NCBI RefSeq assembly: GCF_003001955.1
Contig: NZ_PVNH01000004.1
Location: 186,001 to 250,000 of the forward strand
Direction of reading: 5' to 3'
Length of the DNA stretch: 64,000 nucleotides
Origin: Prauserella shujinwangii
Lineage (GTDB): Bacteria > Actinomycetota > Actinomycetes > Mycobacteriales > Pseudonocardiaceae
Shown here: piece by piece, positions 37,782 to 47,642 of the stretch
Layout: each line of letters begins with the position of its first letter
Position numbering within the stretch: position 1 is the stretch's first letter
Translations under genes and position numbers: made by a program
The notes under the pieces: generated by a model
Databases searched by the model: none
The model's input: only the letters and a program-made list of their open reading frames with translations
Told to the model about the DNA's origin: nothing

Positions 37782-38294
37782 GTGCTGCTCGCAGTCGGAC
37801 GCGTCGTGAAGGCGCACGGCATCCGCGGTGAGGTCGCCGTGGACGTGCGCACCGACCTCCCCGAGCAGCGCTTCGCCCCGGGCTCCGTGCTCACCGGCGA
37901 GGCGCGGGACGGCGGCACTCGTGAACTCACCGTGGCAGCCGCCCGCGAACACAGCGGGCGGCTGCTGGTGCGTTTCGAGCAGGTGCCCGACCGCACGGCG
38001 GCGGAGGAGCTGCGCGGTCTGCTGCTGCTCGCCGACACCGCCGACCTGCCGCCGACCGAGGACCCGGACGAGTTCTACGACCACGAGCTCGAAGGCCTGC
38101 GCGCCGAGCTCGGCGACGGCACCGGCGTCGGCACGGTCCGCGAGGTGATCCACTCGCCCGGCGGCGAGCTGCTCGCCCTGGACGTCGACGGCCGGGAGGT
38201 GCTCGTGCCGTTCGTGCGCGCCATCGTGCCCGAGGTCGACCTCGCGGGCGGGCGCGTCGTGCTGGATCCGCCGGAAGGGCTGCTGGACTCCTGA
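37782..38294 (+). CDS. rimM: 16S rRNA processing protein RimM
   Basis: A 170-residue ribosome maturation factor. [15 protein letters not shown] at the N-terminus and [10 protein letters not shown] with a PRC-barrel C-terminus ([24 protein letters not shown]) define the family. It assists 30S head assembly. The stop overlaps trmD by one base. Confidence 0.95.
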   Translation: MLLAVGRVVKAHGIRGEVAVDVRTDLPEQRFAPGSVLTGEARDGGTRELTVAAAREHSGRLLVRFEQVPDRTAAEELRGLLLLADTADLPPTEDPDEFYDHELEGLRAELGDGTGVGTVREVIHSPGGELLALDVDGREVLVPFVRAIVPEVDLAGGRVVLDPPEGLLDS

Positions 38295-39046
38295 TGCGGA
38301 TCGACGTCGTCACGATCTTCCCCGAGTACCTCGACCCGCTGCGCGCGGCGCTGCTCGGCCGTGCCCTCGACCGCGGGCTCATCGAGGTCGGGGTCCACGA
38401 CCTGCGCGACTGGACCCACGACGTGCACCGTGCCGTGGACGACGCACCGTACGGCGGCGGGCCCGGGATGGTGATGAAACCGCAGGTGTGGGGTGCCGCG
38501 CTGGACGACGTGTGCGGCGAGCGCACCCGGCTGGTCGTCCCGACCCCGGCGGGCAGGCCGTTCACCCAGCGGCTCGCCCACTCCTACGCCGCCGAGGAGC
38601 ATCTGGTGTTCGCGTGCGGCCGGTACGAGGGCATCGACCAGCGCGTGCTCACCGACGCCGCGCGGCGGATGCCGGTCGACGAGGTCTCCCTCGGTGACTA
38701 CGTGCTCGTCGGCGGGGAGGCTGCGGTGCTCGTCATCGTCGAGGCGGTGGTCCGGCTGCTGCCCGGGGTGCTCGGCAACCCGGTGTCGGCGGAACAGGAC
38801 TCGTTTTCCGACGGCCTGCTGGAGGGCCCGAGCTACACGCGGCCGGAGGTCTGGCGGGACCTCGCCGTGCCCGAGGTGCTGCGCTCGGGCAACCACGCCC
38901 GCATCGACCGCTGGCGGCGTGACCAGGCGCTGGAGCGGACCTTCCGGCGCCGGCCCGACCTGCTGGAGCGGCTGCCGGAGGGTAGCCTGGACGAGCACGA
39001 CCGCGCGGTCCTCGCGCGCCTGCGGGAGGACCGGCAGGGCCGCTGA
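38294..39046 (+). CDS. trmD: tRNA (guanine-N1)-methyltransferase TrmD
   Basis: A 250-residue SPOUT enzyme making m1G37. [57 protein letters not shown] and [20 protein letters not shown] are fully conserved. The trefoil-knot SAM site is intact. Last gene of the rpsP operon. Confidence 0.96.
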   Translation: MRIDVVTIFPEYLDPLRAALLGRALDRGLIEVGVHDLRDWTHDVHRAVDDAPYGGGPGMVMKPQVWGAALDDVCGERTRLVVPTPAGRPFTQRLAHSYAAEEHLVFACGRYEGIDQRVLTDAARRMPVDEVSLGDYVLVGGEAAVLVIVEAVVRLLPGVLGNPVSAEQDSFSDGLLEGPSYTRPEVWRDLAVPEVLRSGNHARIDRWRRDQALERTFRRRPDLLERLPEGSLDEHDRAVLARLREDRQGR

Positions 39047-39197
39047 GGTCCTGCGTACGGGGTCTGCCATACTTGTCGGGTTGGCGCTGAAGAGATCCGC
39101 GAGATCACGCGCCGCCGAACCCCTGGGCCCGCCGCTGTGCCGCGGGTGCGCGCCCGGAAGAACGTGAAGCCACACCGAGGACGAGGACGGAACTCCG

Positions 39198-39554
39198 ATG
39201 AACACCCTGGACGCCCTGGACGCTGAGTCGCTGCGTTCCGACATCCCCTACTTCCGGCCGGGTGACACGCTGAAGGTGCACGTCCGCGTCATCGAGGGCA
39301 ACCGCGAGCGGAACCAGGTCTTCGAGGGCGTGGTCATCCGCAGGCAGGGCGGCGGCATCCGCGAGACGTTCACCGTGCGCAAGGTGTCCTTCGGCGTCGG
39401 TGTCGAGCGCACGTTCCCGGTGCACTCGCCGAACATCGCGAAGATCGAGGTCGCCAAGAAGGGCGACGTGCGCCGCGCCAAGCTCTACTACCTGCGCGAC
39501 CTGCGCGGCAAGGCCGCCAAGATCCGTGAGCGCCGCGAGTCCTCCGCTTCCTGA
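39198..39554 (+). CDS. rplS: 50S ribosomal protein L19
   Basis: A 118-residue L19 with [37 protein letters not shown] and [19 protein letters not shown] 151-base gap separates it from trmD and contains a CATACT-like -10 near 39068, so it probably has its own promoter. Confidence 0.96.
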   Translation: MNTLDALDAESLRSDIPYFRPGDTLKVHVRVIEGNRERNQVFEGVVIRRQGGGIRETFTVRKVSFGVGVERTFPVHSPNIAKIEVAKKGDVRRAKLYYLRDLRGKAAKIRERRESSAS

Positions 39555-39584
39555 GCCGTCGGCCACCTGACGTAGCCTGGCGAC

Positions 39585-40544
39585 GTGGTCGAACCCGTGC
39601 CTTCTCACGCCGAGGAAGACGAGCCGGAACGCCCTGACGACGACGAATCGCGGAACGACGCGGAGTCCCCGGCCGCCGGGGACTCCGGCGGCGGGCGGTC
39701 CGCGGGCAGGGCGAAGAAGCGGCACCAGCAGCGCAAGCAGCGTCCGTTCTGGAAAGAGCTGCCGATCCTGATCGTGGTCGCGCTCGTGCTGGCGTTCCTC
39801 ATCCAGCAGTTCCTCGCGCGGGTCTACATGATCCCGTCGGGCTCGATGGAGGAGACACTGCACGGCTGTCCCGGGTGCACGCCGGACCGCATCCTCGTGG
39901 ACAAGGTGACGTACGACTTCACCGACCCCTCGCCGGGCGACGTCGTGGTGTTCCGCGGGCCGGACACGTGGCTGGAGGGCGAGGCGCCCGTCGAGACCTC
40001 GGACAACGGTTTCGTCCAGTTCCTGCAGAGCATCGGGTCGGTGTTCGGCCTCGCGCCACCGGACGAGCGGGACTTCGTCAAGCGGATCATTGCCACCGGC
40101 GGGCAGACGGTGCAGTGCTGCGACGACCAGAACCGGGTGCTGGTGGACGGCAAGCCGCTGGACGAGCCGTACATCCACTGGGAGGGCAGCCGCACCCAGG
40201 CGGACTTCGGCCCGGTCACGGTGCCGCAGAACAGCGTGTGGGTGATGGGCGACAACCGGAACAACTCCTCCGACTCCCGCTACCAGGGCGGCGGTGGTGA
40301 GCGGGGCGCCGTCCCGGTGGACAACATCATCGGCAAGGCCCGGTTCATCGTCCTGCCACCGTCCCGCTGGGGCACGGTGAGCGACCACAACCCGCAGCAG
40401 CCCGCCGAGGCGACGGCGCTGGGCGCACCGGCGTGGCAGCAGGGTCTGCCGCTCGGCGCCGGGCTGGTGGCGGCGTGGCCGACGGTGCTGGCCGGCAGGC
40501 GGATCGGTGGAGCCGCGCGCGGGGCGGTCGGCCGGAGGCGGTAG
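39585..40544 (+). CDS. lepB: signal peptidase I
   Basis: A 319-residue type I signal peptidase. A charged cytosolic N-terminus is followed by one membrane helix (about 63-83), the catalytic Ser in [11 protein letters not shown] and Lys in [11 protein letters not shown], and [12 protein letters not shown]. An insertion of about 35 residues ([11 protein letters not shown] to LAPPDERDF) lies between the Ser and Lys boxes, as in other actinobacterial LepB proteins. A C-terminal hydrophobic stretch ([18 protein letters not shown]) may be a second membrane segment. Confidence 0.94.
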   Translation: MVEPVPSHAEEDEPERPDDDESRNDAESPAAGDSGGGRSAGRAKKRHQQRKQRPFWKELPILIVVALVLAFLIQQFLARVYMIPSGSMEETLHGCPGCTPDRILVDKVTYDFTDPSPGDVVVFRGPDTWLEGEAPVETSDNGFVQFLQSIGSVFGLAPPDERDFVKRIIATGGQTVQCCDDQNRVLVDGKPLDEPYIHWEGSRTQADFGPVTVPQNSVWVMGDNRNNSSDSRYQGGGGERGAVPVDNIIGKARFIVLPPSRWGTVSDHNPQQPAEATALGAPAWQQGLPLGAGLVAAWPTVLAGRRIGGAARGAVGRRR

Positions 40545-40549
40545 CTGCC

Positions 40550-41401
40550 ATGGGCGCTGTGACCGCGGGAGTGCGAAGGAGCCGGATACCGGGCACGGTG
40601 CTGCGCCCGCCGAGAGCGGTGGTGCGCGGCGAGACGTCGTGGGCCCTGCAGTCGGCGCTCGACCGGCGTGGTCTCGGCCCGGTGGCCGGAGTCGACGAGG
40701 CGGGCCGGGGAGCCTGCGCGGGCCCGCTCGTCGTCGCCGCGTGCGTTTTGCGGCCCGGTGACGGGGCCCGGCTGAGCGAGCTCACCGACTCGAAGCTGCT
40801 GACCCCGGCGGCCAGGGAACGCGTGTACGACCGGGTGCTGGCCCGCGCGGTGGACCACGCGATCGTCGTGATCCCACCCGACGAGGTCGACGCCCTCGGC
40901 GTGCACGTGACCAACGTGGAGGGCATGCGGCGCGCGGTGGCCGCGCTGCGGACCGCGCCCGGCTACGTGCTCACCGACGGATTCCGGGTGCCCGGCCTGC
41001 CCGCGCCCAGCGTCCCGGTGGTCAAGGGAGACCGCGCCGTGGCCTGCGTCGCGGCGGCCTCCGTGCTGGCGAAGGTCACGCGGGACCGGATCATGGCCGG
41101 CCTGCACGACGAGCACCCGGTGTACGGGTTCGACGTGCACAAGGGATACACCACGGCCGAGCACGGTGAGGCCCTCACCGCGCACGGGCCGAGCGAGGTG
41201 CACCGGTGGTCCTTCGCGAACGTCGCGCACGCGGCGGCCGCGCACGGCAGGCGGCCCCCGCGCCGGGTGATGTTGAGCGCCGCGGCACTGCAGGCGGGCG
41301 CGCCGCGTGCCGACAGTGAGGACGTGAGTCAGAATGGACTCTTCGCCGAAGAAGACCTGCCAGGCTTGCGAGACCTGCGAGGAGGGGCGCGTTTCTCATG
41401 A
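40550..41401 (+). CDS. rnhB: ribonuclease HII
   Basis: A 283-residue RNase [26 protein letters not shown] with the first two acidic residues, [35 protein letters not shown] and [11 protein letters not shown] are conserved. It cuts RNA-DNA hybrids and misincorporated ribonucleotides. Compared with E. coli it has a 40-residue N-terminal and about 60-residue C-terminal extension. ATG 40550 lies just after lepB; it overlaps the next gene by four bases. Confidence 0.93.
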   Translation: MGAVTAGVRRSRIPGTVLRPPRAVVRGETSWALQSALDRRGLGPVAGVDEAGRGACAGPLVVAACVLRPGDGARLSELTDSKLLTPAARERVYDRVLARAVDHAIVVIPPDEVDALGVHVTNVEGMRRAVAALRTAPGYVLTDGFRVPGLPAPSVPVVKGDRAVACVAAASVLAKVTRDRIMAGLHDEHPVYGFDVHKGYTTAEHGEALTAHGPSEVHRWSFANVAHAAAAHGRRPPRRVMLSAAALQAGAPRADSEDVSQNGLFAEEDLPGLRDLRGGARFS

Positions 41402-41721
41402 GCGCTGAGGATCTCGAGAAGTACGAGACCGAGATGGAGCTGTCGCTGTACCGCGAGTACCGCGACATCGTCAGCCAGTTCTCGTACGTCGTGGAGACCG
41501 AACGGCGGTTCTACCTGGCCAACGCCGTCGACGTCCAGGTCCGCGACAGCGGCGGGGAGGTCTACTTCGAGGTCCGGATGTCCGACGCCTGGGTGTGGGA
41601 CATGTACCGGCCTGCCCGGTTCGTGAAGAACGTCCGGGTCATCACGTTCAAGGACGTCAACGTCGAGGAGCTCGACAAGCCGGACCTGCGGCTGCCCGAG
41701 GACGGCCCGTTCGGCACCTGA
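41398..41721 (+). CDS. DUF2469 family protein
   Basis: A 107-residue actinobacterial protein: [37 protein letters not shown] and [20 protein letters not shown]. It is strictly conserved in this position after rnhB. Function is unknown. The sequence is acidic and soluble with no signal peptide. Confidence 0.9.
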   Translation: MSAEDLEKYETEMELSLYREYRDIVSQFSYVVETERRFYLANAVDVQVRDSGGEVYFEVRMSDAWVWDMYRPARFVKNVRVITFKDVNVEELDKPDLRLPEDGPFGT

Positions 41722-41725
41722 CCTC

Positions 41726-41871
41726 GCGAGTCCCCCGCTCCCGCACGCGAGTCCCCCACCCAGGCTCACGAGTGCCGCGTTCCCGCACGTGAGTGCTGTG
41801 TTCCCGCACGCGAGTGCTGCGTTCCGGCTCCCGAGTGCCGCGCTCCGGCCGTGAGTGCCGCGCTCGCGCGC
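41726..41871. repeat. 21-bp tandem repeat array 1
   Basis: About seven head-to-tail units of 21 bp (one of 20). Each begins GYGAGT or a close variant; the best ones continue GCYGCGTTCC. The array fills the first half of the 316-base gap between DUF2469 and yraN. A second array of the same unit lies at 45124-45452. Confidence 0.9.
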
Positions 41872-41922
41872 CCGCGAGCGTCTAGCACCGGGCTCCGACA
41901 ATGCCCGTGCCCGGCCCCCGCG

Positions 41923-41953
41923 TTGTCCACAGCACCCCACCTGTCCACAGGTG
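41923..41953. promoter_or_regulatory. two DnaA-box-like 9-mers, one inside a palindrome
   Basis: TTGTCCACA at 41923-41931 and CTGTCCACA at 41941-41949 match the actinobacterial DnaA box (TTGTCCACA), 18 bases apart in the same orientation. The second lies inside the palindrome CACCTGTCCACAGGTG (41938-41953). They are about 90-115 bases before yraN. Confidence 0.4.
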
Positions 41954-42037
41954 CGGTCGTCGGCGCTGGTCCGGCCCACCCGGCCCTGCCACCGTCGAGA
42001 GCGACCGACCGGTGAACACGACCTGGGGGTGGACTGC

Positions 42038-42430
42038 ATGGGTACCGCTGCGCGGCCCGGACTGCCGGACGATCCGCGATCACCGCTGGCGCTGGGCAGA
42101 AGAGGTGAGGACCTCGCGGCCGAACACCTGCGACGACAGGGCCTCGTCGTGCTCGCCCGCAACTGGCGCTGCCGCGAGGGCGAGCTGGACATCGTGGCCA
42201 CCGACCGCACCACGCTCGTCGTCTGCGAGGTGAAGACCCGCTCCGGGCCCGACTACGGGGCACCGGCCGAGGCCGTCACCGAGGAGAAGATCGCCCGGAT
42301 CCGCAGGGCCACCACCCGCTGGCTCGCGGACTTCCGCGTCGCGTGGTGCCCCATCCGGTTCGACGTCATCGCCATCGACGCGCCACCGGGCGAGCGGCCG
42401 CGCATCCGGCACATCACCGGGGCGTTCTGA
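42038..42430 (+). CDS. UPF0102/YraN family protein
   Basis: A 130-residue YraN endonuclease-fold protein: LALGRRGEDLAAEHLRRQG, NWRCREGELDIVATDRTTLV, CEVKTRS and IRFDVIAID. The E-D-ExK pattern is that of Holliday-junction-type nucleases, though activity is unproven. ATG 42038 is preferred; upstream in-frame codons lie in the repeat array. Coupled to yifB by a one-base overlap. Confidence 0.9.
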   Translation: MGTAARPGLPDDPRSPLALGRRGEDLAAEHLRRQGLVVLARNWRCREGELDIVATDRTTLVVCEVKTRSGPDYGAPAEAVTEEKIARIRRATTRWLADFRVAWCPIRFDVIAIDAPPGERPRIRHITGAF

Positions 42431-43941
42431 TGGCACTGGCACGCACGTGGTCGATCGCACTCCTCGGCATCGAGGGCCGCGTGGTGGAGATCGAGGCCGA
42501 CATCGGCGCCGGGATGCCGGGCACCAAGCTCGTCGGCCTACCCGACGCGGGGCTGCGCGAGGCCAAGGACCGGGTCCGCGCCGCGGTCCGCAACAGCGGC
42601 GAGAAGTGGCCGGACACCAACGTCACGCTCGGGCTCTCCCCGGCGAACCTGCCGAAGGTCGGCTCCGGCTACGACGTCGGCATCGCCGTGGCGGTGCTCG
42701 CGGCGGCGGGGTCCGTGCCCGCCACCCGGCTCGTCGGCACGATCCTGCTCGGCGAGCTGGCCCTCGACGGCCGGGTGCGGCCGGTCCGCGGCGTGCTGCC
42801 CGCCCTGCTCGCCGCCCGCGCCGCCGGGTACCGGCGCGCGGTCGTGCCCGCGGAGTCCCTGCGGGAAGGCGCTCTCGTCGACGGGCTCGAGGTCGGGGGA
42901 GCGGGGCGGCTCGCGGAGATCGTCGGCTGGTTGCGCGACGAGCGGCCGCTGACCTCGCCCGAGCCGCCCGCGCCGGTGGTGCCCGACGAACCGCCCGACC
43001 TCCGCGACGTCCTCGGCCAGCCGGAGGCGCGCTGGGCGCTGGAGGTCGCGGCGGCGGGCGGGCACCACCTGCTGATGGTCGGCCCGCCCGGCGTCGGCAA
43101 GACCATGCTCGCCCGGCGCCTGCCCGGCCTGCTGCCGAGACTGTCCAGGGCGGAGGCGCTGGAGGTGACCGCCATCCACTCCATCGAGGGCGCGCTCTCC
43201 CCGGAGCGGCCCCTCGTCACGGTGGCCCCGTTCGTCGCCCCGCACCACACGGCCTCGGTCGCCGCCCTGGTCGGCGGCGGCACCGGACTGGCGGGGCCCG
43301 GCGCGATCAGCCGCGCCCACCGGGGCGTGCTGTTCCTCGACGAGGCCTGCGAGTTCGGTCCCGAGCGCCTGGAGGCGCTGCGCACCGCACTGGAGGAGGG
43401 CGAGATCCGGCTCGCCCGCTCGCGTGGTGTCGTGCGCTACCCCGCCCGCTTCCAGCTCGTGCTCGCCTCGAACCCGTGCTCCTGCGCCCCGCCCCGGGAG
43501 ACCGACTGCGCGTGCTCCCCTGCCGAGCGGCGCCGCTACCTGGGCCGGCTGTCCGGCCCGCTGCTCGACCGGGTGGACCTGCGGGTGCGCATGCGGCCGA
43601 TCACCGCGATGAGCACGCACACCGGTGAGGAACCGGAACCCACGGAGGCCGTCCGCGCTCGCGTGCTGTCGGCCCGCGACCGGGCCGCGCACCGCTGGGC
43701 CGCGCACGGCTGGCGCACCAACGCCGAGGTGCCCGGCCCCGCGCTGCGCCGGGAGTTCAGTCTGCCGCGCGACGTGACCGCCCTGCTCGACCGCAGCCTC
43801 GACCGCGGCGCGGTCACCGCCCGCGGAGCCGACCGGTGCCTGCGGATCGCCTGGACCCTGGCCGACCTGGCCGAGGCGGACCGGCCGGACGCCGACCACG
43901 TGGCGTCGGCCCTGGAGTTCCGTGATCGGAGGGCGGCATGA
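42430..43941 (+). CDS. YifB/ComM family Mg chelatase-like AAA+ ATPase
   Basis: A 503-residue protein. An N-terminal Lon-like S5 fold domain (LPDAGLREAKDRVRAAV) precedes Walker A MVGPPGVGKTMLARRLPGLLP (about 215), Walker B GVLFLDEACEFG and a Cys-rich loop (CSCAPPRETDCACSPAE). ComM is a branch-migration helicase in natural transformation. It overlaps dprA by four bases, a classic pairing. Confidence 0.93.
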   Translation: MALARTWSIALLGIEGRVVEIEADIGAGMPGTKLVGLPDAGLREAKDRVRAAVRNSGEKWPDTNVTLGLSPANLPKVGSGYDVGIAVAVLAAAGSVPATRLVGTILLGELALDGRVRPVRGVLPALLAARAAGYRRAVVPAESLREGALVDGLEVGGAGRLAEIVGWLRDERPLTSPEPPAPVVPDEPPDLRDVLGQPEARWALEVAAAGGHHLLMVGPPGVGKTMLARRLPGLLPRLSRAEALEVTAIHSIEGALSPERPLVTVAPFVAPHHTASVAALVGGGTGLAGPGAISRAHRGVLFLDEACEFGPERLEALRTALEEGEIRLARSRGVVRYPARFQLVLASNPCSCAPPRETDCACSPAERRRYLGRLSGPLLDRVDLRVRMRPITAMSTHTGEEPEPTEAVRARVLSARDRAAHRWAAHGWRTNAEVPGPALRREFSLPRDVTALLDRSLDRGAVTARGADRCLRIAWTLADLAEADRPDADHVASALEFRDRRAA

Positions 43942-45101
43942 GCACCGACGAGAACGGCATGGCGCGCGATCACGCACCGGACGATGTGCGGCTGGCCAGG
44001 GCGTATCTGCTGCGCGTCGCCGAACCACCCGCCCCGGCCCTGGCCGCGTTCGTCGGTGCGCACGGCCCGGTCGAGGCCGCCGCGCTCGTGCGGCGAGGGC
44101 AGGCGCCGGACTCCGTGCTGCAGGAGACGAGCGCGCGGCGGGAGCTGGGGCTCGCGGAGCGGGATCTCGACGAGGCGGAACGGCACGGGGCGCGGCTCGT
44201 CGTTCCCGAGGACGCCGAGTGGCCCGCATGGCCGCTGCTCGCGCTCGACATCGCGACGGGCCGGGGCGTCGACGGGGTGGCCGCGCCGATCGCGCTGTGG
44301 GTGCGCGGGGGAGCGCGCCTGGACGAGGCCGCCACCGAGGCCATCGCCGTCGTCGGTGCCCGCGCGGCGACCCCGTACGGCGAGCACACCGCCGCCGAGC
44401 TCGCCTACGCCCTGGCTGGAGGTGAGCTCGCGGTGTTCTCGGGAGCCGCGTACGGCATCGACGGTGCCGCCCACCGCGGTGTCCTCGCGGCGGGCGGCGT
44501 CACGGCCGCCGTGCTCGGCTGCGGCCTCGACGCCGGTTATCCCGCGGGCCACGTCGGACTGCTCAACCGCATCGCCGAGCACGGGCTCGTCGTGAGCGAG
44601 TACCCGCCGGGCACGCCACCCGCCCGGCATCGTTTCCTCGTCCGCAACCGGCTCATCGCCGGGCTCACCGCGGGGACGGTGGTGGTCGAGGCGGGGGCCC
44701 GCAGCGGCGCGCGGAACACCGCCGCGACCGCGGGAACGCTGGGCAAGGTGGTGATGGCCGTGCCAGGCCCGGTCGGCTCCGCGCAGTCGGTCGGCTGCCA
44801 CCAGCTGATCCGGGACGCGGCGGCGACGCTGGTCGCCTCGGCGGACGACGTGCTCGACACGGTCGGCAGGCTCAGCGCCGCCAGGGCGGCACCGCCGCCC
44901 GCACGGCGGCGCACCGACGGCCTGGGACCGCAGGCGCTGCGGGTCCACGAGGCCCTCGAGGGCCGAGGCGGCAGGTCGCCGGAGGAGGTCGCCACCGAGT
45001 CCGGGGTGCCGCTGGCCCGGGTACGGGCCCTGCTGCCCGCGCTGGAGCTCGACGGGTTCGCCGAACGGTGCGAGACGGGGTGGCGCCGTGCCCGGAGCTG
45101 A
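43938..45101 (+). CDS. dprA: DNA-processing protein DprA
   Basis: A 387-residue DprA/Smf. Rossmann-like core with VGARAATPYGEHTAAELAYAL, SGAAYGIDGAAHRGVLAAGG, VVSEYPPGTPPARHRFLVRN and RSGARNTAATA; a C-terminal winged helix follows (QALRVHEALEGRGGRSPEEV). It loads RecA on incoming single-stranded DNA. In actinobacteria it is conserved even without known transformation. A 21-bp repeat array starts 22 bases after the stop. Confidence 0.94.
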   Translation: MSTDENGMARDHAPDDVRLARAYLLRVAEPPAPALAAFVGAHGPVEAAALVRRGQAPDSVLQETSARRELGLAERDLDEAERHGARLVVPEDAEWPAWPLLALDIATGRGVDGVAAPIALWVRGGARLDEAATEAIAVVGARAATPYGEHTAAELAYALAGGELAVFSGAAYGIDGAAHRGVLAAGGVTAAVLGCGLDAGYPAGHVGLLNRIAEHGLVVSEYPPGTPPARHRFLVRNRLIAGLTAGTVVVEAGARSGARNTAATAGTLGKVVMAVPGPVGSAQSVGCHQLIRDAAATLVASADDVLDTVGRLSAARAAPPPARRRTDGLGPQALRVHEALEGRGGRSPEEVATESGVPLARVRALLPALELDGFAERCETGWRRARS

Positions 45102-45123
45102 CCCCGCCCTGCCGCCCAGGCCC

Positions 45124-45452
45124 CCGACTGCCGGGCCCGGCCCCGCGAGTGCCGTGCTCGGACCCGCGACTGCCGCGCTCGGGCCCGTGAGTGCTGCGTT
45201 CGCGTTCGCGAGTGTTGCGGTCAGGCCTGTGAGTGCTGCGATCAGGCCCGCGACTGCCGTGCTCGGACCCGTGAGTGTTGCGTTCGCGTTCGCGAGTGCC
45301 GCGCTCGGGCTCGTGGGTGCCGCGGTCGGGTTCACGAGTGCCGCGTTCGGACCCGCGAGTGCTGCGTTCGAGCCCGTGGGTGCCGCGCCGTGAGTGCCGC
45401 GTTCGGGCTCGTGAGTGCTGCGGTCAGACCGGTGCGTGCCTCGGCCAGGCGC
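45124..45452. repeat. 21-bp tandem repeat array 2
   Basis: About 15 units of 21 bp from 45124, with one shortened unit of 14 bp at 45376-45389. Consensus start is GYGAGTGCYGCG followed by TTCGGGCYC, with TTC, CTC, GTC or ATC at the centre. Units with TTCGCGTTC recur at 45187 and 45271, hinting at higher-order duplication. The period equals seven codons, so reading frames in it give heptapeptide repeats, but no sound gene is evident. Confidence 0.92.
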
Positions 45453-45635
45453 GGGAGCGTGGCGGTCCGGCGCGGGAGGGCCACCGCCCGGTCGCCGGAC
45501 TCGGCTGTTCCGCGGGCGACGTGCCCACGGCAATGACGGGACCGCGTCGCTCCCACCTTCGATCGCGACGCACCCCCGGCCGGTCACCACCGGCCGGTTC
45601 CGGACCGGCCGCCGCTCACCCCCACGGCGGCCACC

Positions 45636-45685
45636 GGCCCCGCGCTTCCGCCGCCCACACCCCCTACCCCCGGAAGCGCGGGGCC
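45636..45685 (+). terminator. 15-bp GC hairpin between dprA and xerC
   Basis: GGCCCCGCGCTTCCG (45636-45650) pairs perfectly with 45671-45685 across a 20-base C-rich loop. The 661-base gap 45102-45762 has no gene: it holds repeat array 2, a GC-rich stretch, this hairpin and the start region of xerC. Confidence 0.75.
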
Positions 45686-45762
45686 TCCCCGGAGATTGCG
45701 GGTTGATCAGCGAGGTGTGGCGATGCTTGACCATCGAAGCCGCTTCCTCCAGCTTCGATGCC

Positions 45763-46767
45763 ATGGTGTCCTCAGCCGGTTCCGGGCGGTCCGGGCGCGT
45801 CGACCTGGCCGGGGTGCGCGCCGCGCTGCCGCCCGCGGCCGACGGGCTCCTCGGCGACTTCGAACGGCACCTGCGCGCGGAACGCGGGCTGTCGGCCCAC
45901 ACCGTCCGCGCGTACGTCGGCGACGTGGTGTCCCTGCTCGGCCACCTGCACGGCGTGGACGGCACGACGGGACCGGCCCCGGCGGGGTCCGGTGCGCTGG
46001 ACGGGCTCGACGTCGGTGTCCTGCGAGCATGGCTCGCCGCGCAACGGTCCACGGGCCGCAGCCGGACCACCCTGCAGCGCAGGGCCGCGGCCGCGCGGAC
46101 GTTCACTGCCTGGGCGCAGCGGTGCGGGGTGCTGGAGACCGATCCCGGCGCCCGGCTGGTCGCGCCCCGGCCGCACCGGCACCTGCCCGGGGTGCTGCGG
46201 GCCGAGCAGGCGGCGGACCTCATGCGGGCCTCGGGTTCGGGCGCCGCCGAACGCGACCCGGTCGCCGTGCGCGACCACGCGCTCCTGGAGCTGCTCTACG
46301 CGACCGGGGTGCGGGTGGCCGAACTGTGCGGACTGGACGTGGACGACGTGGACTTCGACCGGAGGGTCGTGCGCGTCCTGGGAAAGGGGAACAAGGAGCG
46401 AATGGTGCCGTTCGGGCAACCCGCGGAACGCGCAGTGCGTACCTGGGTGGAGGGGGGTCGGCCCGCGCTGGCTACCGTGTCATCGGGATCGGCCTTGTTC
46501 CTCGGCGTCAGAGGCAGGCGGGTCGACCCGAGGACGGTGCGCAGGGTGGTGCACGACGCCGTCGAGTCGGTGCCGGGCGCCGCGGACATGGGCCCACACG
46601 GGCTGCGCCATTCCGCGGCGACGCATCTGCTCGAGGGCGGCGCGGACCTTCGCAGCGTTCAGGAACTACTCGGTCACGCTACGCTTGCCACGACGCAGCT
46701 CTACACTCACGTGACCGTCGAGCGGCTGAAGGCGATTCATGACCGAACCCACCCCCGTGCCCGATGA
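45763..46767 (+). CDS. xerC: tyrosine recombinase XerC
   Basis: A 334-residue tyrosine recombinase. The N-terminal SAM-like core-binding domain ([23 protein letters not shown]) is followed by the catalytic domain: Arg in [11 protein letters not shown], Lys in [27 protein letters not shown] (HxxR) and the Tyr in [11 protein letters not shown]. It resolves chromosome dimers at dif. ATG 45763 fits family length; several other in-frame starts are possible. It overlaps the sigma factor gene by 29 bases. Confidence 0.93.
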   Translation: MVSSAGSGRSGRVDLAGVRAALPPAADGLLGDFERHLRAERGLSAHTVRAYVGDVVSLLGHLHGVDGTTGPAPAGSGALDGLDVGVLRAWLAAQRSTGRSRTTLQRRAAAARTFTAWAQRCGVLETDPGARLVAPRPHRHLPGVLRAEQAADLMRASGSGAAERDPVAVRDHALLELLYATGVRVAELCGLDVDDVDFDRRVVRVLGKGNKERMVPFGQPAERAVRTWVEGGRPALATVSSGSALFLGVRGRRVDPRTVRRVVHDAVESVPGAADMGPHGLRHSAATHLLEGGADLRSVQELLGHATLATTQLYTHVTVERLKAIHDRTHPRAR

Positions 46768-47620
46768 CGCCGGTGGAGATTTGGCTGAACCGGAGCCCGG
46801 TCCGGACCGCCACACCACGAACGGAAGCGGCGTGACGGCACAGCTGAGCAGCGGTGGTGACACCGAGACGACCATCCAGTCGCTGTGGAAGGAGTTCGTC
46901 TCCACACAGGACCAGCGCATCCGTGACCGGCTCGTGCTGCACTACGCGCCGCTCGTCAAGTACGTCGCCGGCCGCGTCGGCACCGGGCTGCCCACGCACG
47001 TCGACGTGGGCGACCTCATTCAGTCCGGCATCTTCGGGCTGGTCGACGCGATCGAGAAGTTCGATCCCGACCGCGGCCTGCGCTTCGAGACCTATGCCAT
47101 GCAGCGCATCCGCGGCGCGATCCTCGACGACCTCCGCTCGCAGGACTGGGTGCCCCGGGTCGTGCGTAGCCGGGCCAGGGAGGTGGAGCGCGCGATCGAC
47201 CGGCTCGGGGCCAAGCTGCACCGCACGCCGACCGACGCGGAACTCGCCGCCGAGCTGGGCATCACGCTCGACGAGCTGCGCGAACTCTACGGGCAGCTCC
47301 GCCTGACCAGCGTCGTCGCGCTCGAGGACCTTGTCAGCGTCGGCAAGGACAGCGGTTCGCTCGTGGACACGCTGCCGGACGACGACGCCGTCGACCCCGC
47401 GACCGTGCTGGTCGACCGGGACAACCGGCGCCAGCTCGCCGACGCCATCTCCCAGCTCACCGAACGCGACCGGATCGTCGTCAGCCTCTACTACTTCGAG
47501 AGCCTGACCCTGGCCGAGATCGGCAAGGTGCTGGGCGTCACCGAGTCCCGCGTCAGCCAGCTGCACACCCGGGCCGTGCTGCGGCTGCGGGCCAAGCTGG
47601 TCGAGCAGGCGGGTGCCTGA
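46739..47620 (+). CDS. whiG: WhiG/FliA-family sigma factor
   Basis: A 293-residue sigma-28 type factor. Region 2 ([61 protein letters not shown]), region 3 and region 4 ([29 protein letters not shown]) are complete. WhiG controls aerial-hypha sporulation in Streptomyces; FliA controls motility. The position between dprA and rpsB matches whiG. A disordered 45-residue N-terminus precedes region 2. Confidence 0.9.
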   Translation: MTEPTPVPDDAGGDLAEPEPGPDRHTTNGSGVTAQLSSGGDTETTIQSLWKEFVSTQDQRIRDRLVLHYAPLVKYVAGRVGTGLPTHVDVGDLIQSGIFGLVDAIEKFDPDRGLRFETYAMQRIRGAILDDLRSQDWVPRVVRSRAREVERAIDRLGAKLHRTPTDAELAAELGITLDELRELYGQLRLTSVVALEDLVSVGKDSGSLVDTLPDDDAVDPATVLVDRDNRRQLADAISQLTERDRIVVSLYYFESLTLAEIGKVLGVTESRVSQLHTRAVLRLRAKLVEQAGA

Positions 47621-47642
47621 GCGACGGCCGCGCCGGTGATCG

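Noticed and set aside
45088-45393. 101-codon plus-strand frame across the 21-bp array encoding Ala-rich heptapeptide repeats
   Set aside because: The frame is open only because the repeat period is 21 bp. Its start overlaps dprA, it lacks a ribosome site, and similar open frames exist on the opposite strand.
41726-45452. 21-bp arrays considered as CRISPR
   Set aside because: Units are contiguous with no unique spacers, units vary in sequence, and no cas gene is present.
45763-46767. xerC considered as an integrase of a mobile element
   Set aside because: Conserved position before whiG and rpsB, normal length and no adjacent att-like repeats or phage genes indicate housekeeping XerC.
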